Below, piece by piece: positions 52,752 to 54,970 of a DNA stretch of 54,970 nucleotides. The stretch comes from an uncultured Prevotellaceae bacterium. Lineage in GTDB: Bacteria; Bacteroidota; Bacteroidia; Bacteroidales; Bacteroidaceae. Position 1 is the stretch's first letter; each line of letters opens with the position of its first letter. Under the pieces are notes generated by a model. That model made no database searches and had not been told where the DNA came from. It saw nothing but the letters and a program-made list of their open reading frames with translations. The position numbers and the translations under genes are program-made. The DNA is taken from contig CAMBDA010000020.1 in the NCBI GenBank assembly GCA_945865175.1, forward strand, positions 1-54,970, given 5' to 3'.

Positions 52752-54970
52752 TCAATTTATCTGAAATGACATGTGTGGTTGGTCTTCAATGAAGGAAATT
52801 AAATCCTTTTTAACGGATATTCGCTTCCCCCGGCTGATCATGGGCAGTTTGTGCCCTTCTTCATCTACGATGACGAAGTGGAGCTGGGTGCTGCCTTCCT
52901 CCTGGGTGAGCGCAGAGAGCGCACACATCGTGTCGGTCGTAATCATGCTTACGGGAAGGGTGATTGTGAGCTTCTCGATGATGTCGTCCTTCACCTTGCT
53001 CAGGAACTCGATGTTGCCCACGCACAGCTCCATACGGCCGGAGTCGCGGAACCGGGGCTGGTAGCGTGCGGTGAAGTAGAGGGCGTTGCCCACTACCATA
53101 AAACTGCTCCATGTGGCCCAGTTGCGCTCAAAGAAGGGAATCTCGTGAGAGCCCGTATAGTCTTCGATGGTGACAATGCCATAGGCTGCCCCGCGCTTGG
53201 ACACCCCCTGACGCACAGATGTGACAATGCCGCCGAAGGCGAGGTCCTGGCCTGCAAGCGGTTCCAGATTGTCCATGTCCTCCATGTGTACGTTGCACAC
53301 CTGTTGCAGCACCACGGCATAGTCGTCGAGCGGGTGGGCACTCAGATACACACCCACCAGGTCGCGCTCTTTATTGAGCCGCTCCAGCAGGCTCCATGGC
53401 TCGGCCTGTGGAATCTCCGGTTTGTTGAGTTCAATCATCTCGATGCTTCCGAAGAGACTGTTCTGAGCCTCCAGCATGGCGGCCTGATAGCACCCGCTGT
53501 AGTGTACCAGCGTGTCGAGCAGTGTGATGCCGCGTGCGTTCTTGGCGAAGTATTGCTCGCGGCAGATGTCGGTGAAGGAATCGAGTGCCCCGCTCAGGAC
53601 CAGTGCTTCCATGCCATTGCGCTTGATGGTGGACATGGGCAGACGCTCCACCAGGTCGTAGGTGTCCTTGTAGGGGCCGTGCTCCATGCGCTCCTTGATG
53701 ATGTATTCGGCGGCTCCTTCGCCCAGCCCCTTGATGGCACCTAGTCCGAAGCGTATGTCGCCGCCCTCATCCACACTGAACTTCTTGCGGCTGTGGTTCA
53801 CGTCGGGTCCCAGACAGCGTATGCCCATGGCCTTGCATTCGCTCATGAGCTTGGTGATTTCGGAGATGTTGGAGAGGTTGCGGCTCATGTTGGCTGCCAT
53901 GTATTCGGCAGGGAAATTGGCCTTCAGATAGGCTGTCTGGTAGGCCACCCAGGAGTAGCAGGTGGCGTGGCTCTTGTTGAAGGCGTAGGAGGCGAATTTC
54001 TCCCAGTCGGCCCATATCTTTTCCAGTACAGTGGGATTGTGTCCGTTTTCCTGCCCTTGCTTGATGAATTTGGGCTTCAGGTGGTCCAGCTTGTCCTTCA
54101 GCTTTTTACCCATGGCCTTTCTGAGGGTGTCGCTTTCGCCTCGGGTGAAGCTGGCCAGCTGTCGGCTCAGGAGCATCACCTGCTCCTGGTAGACGGTGAT
54201 TCCGTAGGTGTCCTTCAGATATTTCTCCATGCAGGGGATGTCGTACTCCACGGGCTTGCGTCCATGCTTGCGGTCGATAAAGTCGGGGATGTAGTCCATG
54301 GGCCCCGGCCGGTAGAGGGCATTCATGGCAATGAGGTCCTCAAAGGTGGTGGGCTTCAGCTGGCGCAGGTATTTCTGCATGCCGGCCGATTCGAACTGGA
54401 AGGTGCCGATGGTGCGTCCGTCCTGGTACAGCTTGTAGGTGGCGGCATCCTCGATGTCTATTTTGTCCACGTCCACCTCTATGCCCAGCGTGTCCCGTAT
54501 GTTGGCCACACATTCCTTGATGGTGGACAGGTTCTTCAGGCCCAGAAAGTCCATCTTGATGAGGCCTGTGTCCTCGATGACTGAGCCTTCGTATTGGGTA
54601 CAGCTGAGGCGCTCGCCCGTTTCCTTGTCCTCTGCGGTACTGATGGGCACCCAGTCCGACACGTCATCGCGGCAGATGATGACACCGCAGGCATGCACGC
54701 CGGTGTTGCGTACGGTGCCTTCCAGCATCTGGGCATATTTGATGGTATCGCGTAGGGCGGGATTGGGCGACACCTGGGCTTCGGCCAGCGGTTGCACACA
54801 CTCCAGGCAGTTTTTCAGGTTCATCTTGCGGGGCTTGCCGTTGCTGTCATCGGGCAGACGGTCGGGGATGGCCTTGCACAGGGCGTTTGACACGTCTAGC
54901 GGCACTTTCTGCACCCGCGCCACATCCTTGATGGCCAGTTTGGTGGCCATGGTGCCGTAGGTGATGATGT
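52752..54970 (-). CDS. dnaE: DNA polymerase III alpha subunit (3' part)
   Basis: The C-terminal two thirds or so of the replicative DNA polymerase; the gene continues past the right edge, with ITYGTMATKLAIKDV in frame at the boundary. Visible parts are the palm/fingers segment (ALYRPGPMDYIPDFIDRKHG, QEQVMLLSRQLASFTRGESD), the helix-hairpin-helix region, the C-terminal OB fold (GGIVTSVRQGVSKRGAAYGI) and the terminal tau-binding tail. The PHP domain and catalytic aspartates lie outside the window. Any internal ATG near 54950 is not the start. Confidence 0.95.
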   Translation of the reverse strand, partial: IITYGTMATKLAIKDVARVQKVPLDVSNALCKAIPDRLPDDSNGKPRKMNLKNCLECVQPLAEAQVSPNPALRDTIKYAQMLEGTVRNTGVHACGVIICRDDVSDWVPISTAEDKETGERLSCTQYEGSVIEDTGLIKMDFLGLKNLSTIKECVANIRDTLGIEVDVDKIDIEDAATYKLYQDGRTIGTFQFESAGMQKYLRQLKPTTFEDLIAMNALYRPGPMDYIPDFIDRKHGRKPVEYDIPCMEKYLKDTYGITVYQEQVMLLSRQLASFTRGESDTLRKAMGKKLKDKLDHLKPKFIKQGQENGHNPTVLEKIWADWEKFASYAFNKSHATCYSWVAYQTAYLKANFPAEYMAANMSRNLSNISEITKLMSECKAMGIRCLGPDVNHSRKKFSVDEGGDIRFGLGAIKGLGEGAAEYIIKERMEHGPYKDTYDLVERLPMSTIKRNGMEALVLSGALDSFTDICREQYFAKNARGITLLDTLVHYSGCYQAAMLEAQNSLFGSIEMIELNKPEIPQAEPWSLLERLNKERDLVGVYLSAHPLDDYAVVLQQVCNVHMEDMDNLEPLAGQDLAFGGIVTSVRQGVSKRGAAYGIVTIEDYTGSHEIPFFERNWATWSSFMVVGNALYFTARYQPRFRDSGRMELCVGNIEFLSKVKDDIIEKLTITLPVSMITTDTMCALSALTQEEGSTQLHFVIVDEEGHKLPMISRGKRISVKKDLISFIEDQPHMSFQIN

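Overview
The window is a piece of a chromosome from the order Bacteroidales, most likely a Prevotellaceae-type organism. This rests on the gene families (RNase R, a fused KorA, meso-diaminopimelate dehydrogenase, DUF5683, DUF3108, MG2-type protein, DUF4965 glutaminase family), on repeated TAnnTTTG promoter boxes with an upstream TTTG, on the lack of strong Shine-Dalgarno sites, and on insertion sequence families typical of the group. Housekeeping genes are GC-rich. The accessory stretches (about 1-2170, 30100-41300 and 44300-51600) are AT-richer or mosaic and full of broken genes. I saw no tRNA, rRNA or CRISPR array.

Layout. 1-2370: a mobile-element scrapyard with a nested palindrome, the 3' tail of a group II intron, a VapC-type toxin-antitoxin pair and an internally deleted insertion sequence with clear terminal inverted repeats. 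2372-30074: mostly intact core genes. These are rnr; korA-korB; a diaminopimelate dehydrogenase; two overlapping glycosyltransferases; acpP-fabF-rnc; a GH3-like acyl-adenylating enzyme overlapping a lipoprotein gene and a DUF3108 gene; a leftward block parA-parB-DUF5683-mltD-relA/spoT; surE-lpxB; a large glutaminase-family lipoprotein; a TtcA-like tRNA thiolase; and a formate/nitrite-type transporter.

30075-41293: an accessory block. It holds one intact large MG2/macroglobulin-like gene, an intact HAD-acetyltransferase fusion, an intact KilA-N gene and many remnants: a second partial copy of the transporter, pieces of two insertion sequences, pieces of acetyltransferases, an alpha/beta hydrolase, a DUF6734-like gene and an AAA-ATPase/PD-(D/E)XK gene. 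41244-44121: a metallophosphoesterase and an SLC13-type permease. 44303-45013: decayed remains of an ATP-grasp/alpha-E operon. 45020-51325: a leftward carbohydrate cluster (GH18-ThuA fusion, GH9, a relic of a DUF5009 acyltransferase, ThuA protein, NagB joined to a broken sugar permease) that looks built to cut glycans and handle amino sugars. It is bracketed by two direct copies of an 83-bp repeat. 51612-54970: core genes again (tsaE, a small conserved gene, trx, and the 3' part of dnaE running off the window).

The main theme is accessory DNA bounded by short direct duplications. The transporter half-copy brackets 4.1 kb, the 83-bp repeat brackets 6.5 kb, and fragments of one nuclease-like gene lie near both edges of the 30-41 kb block. 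All functional statements are from reading translated sequence and motif recognition; no database search was possible.
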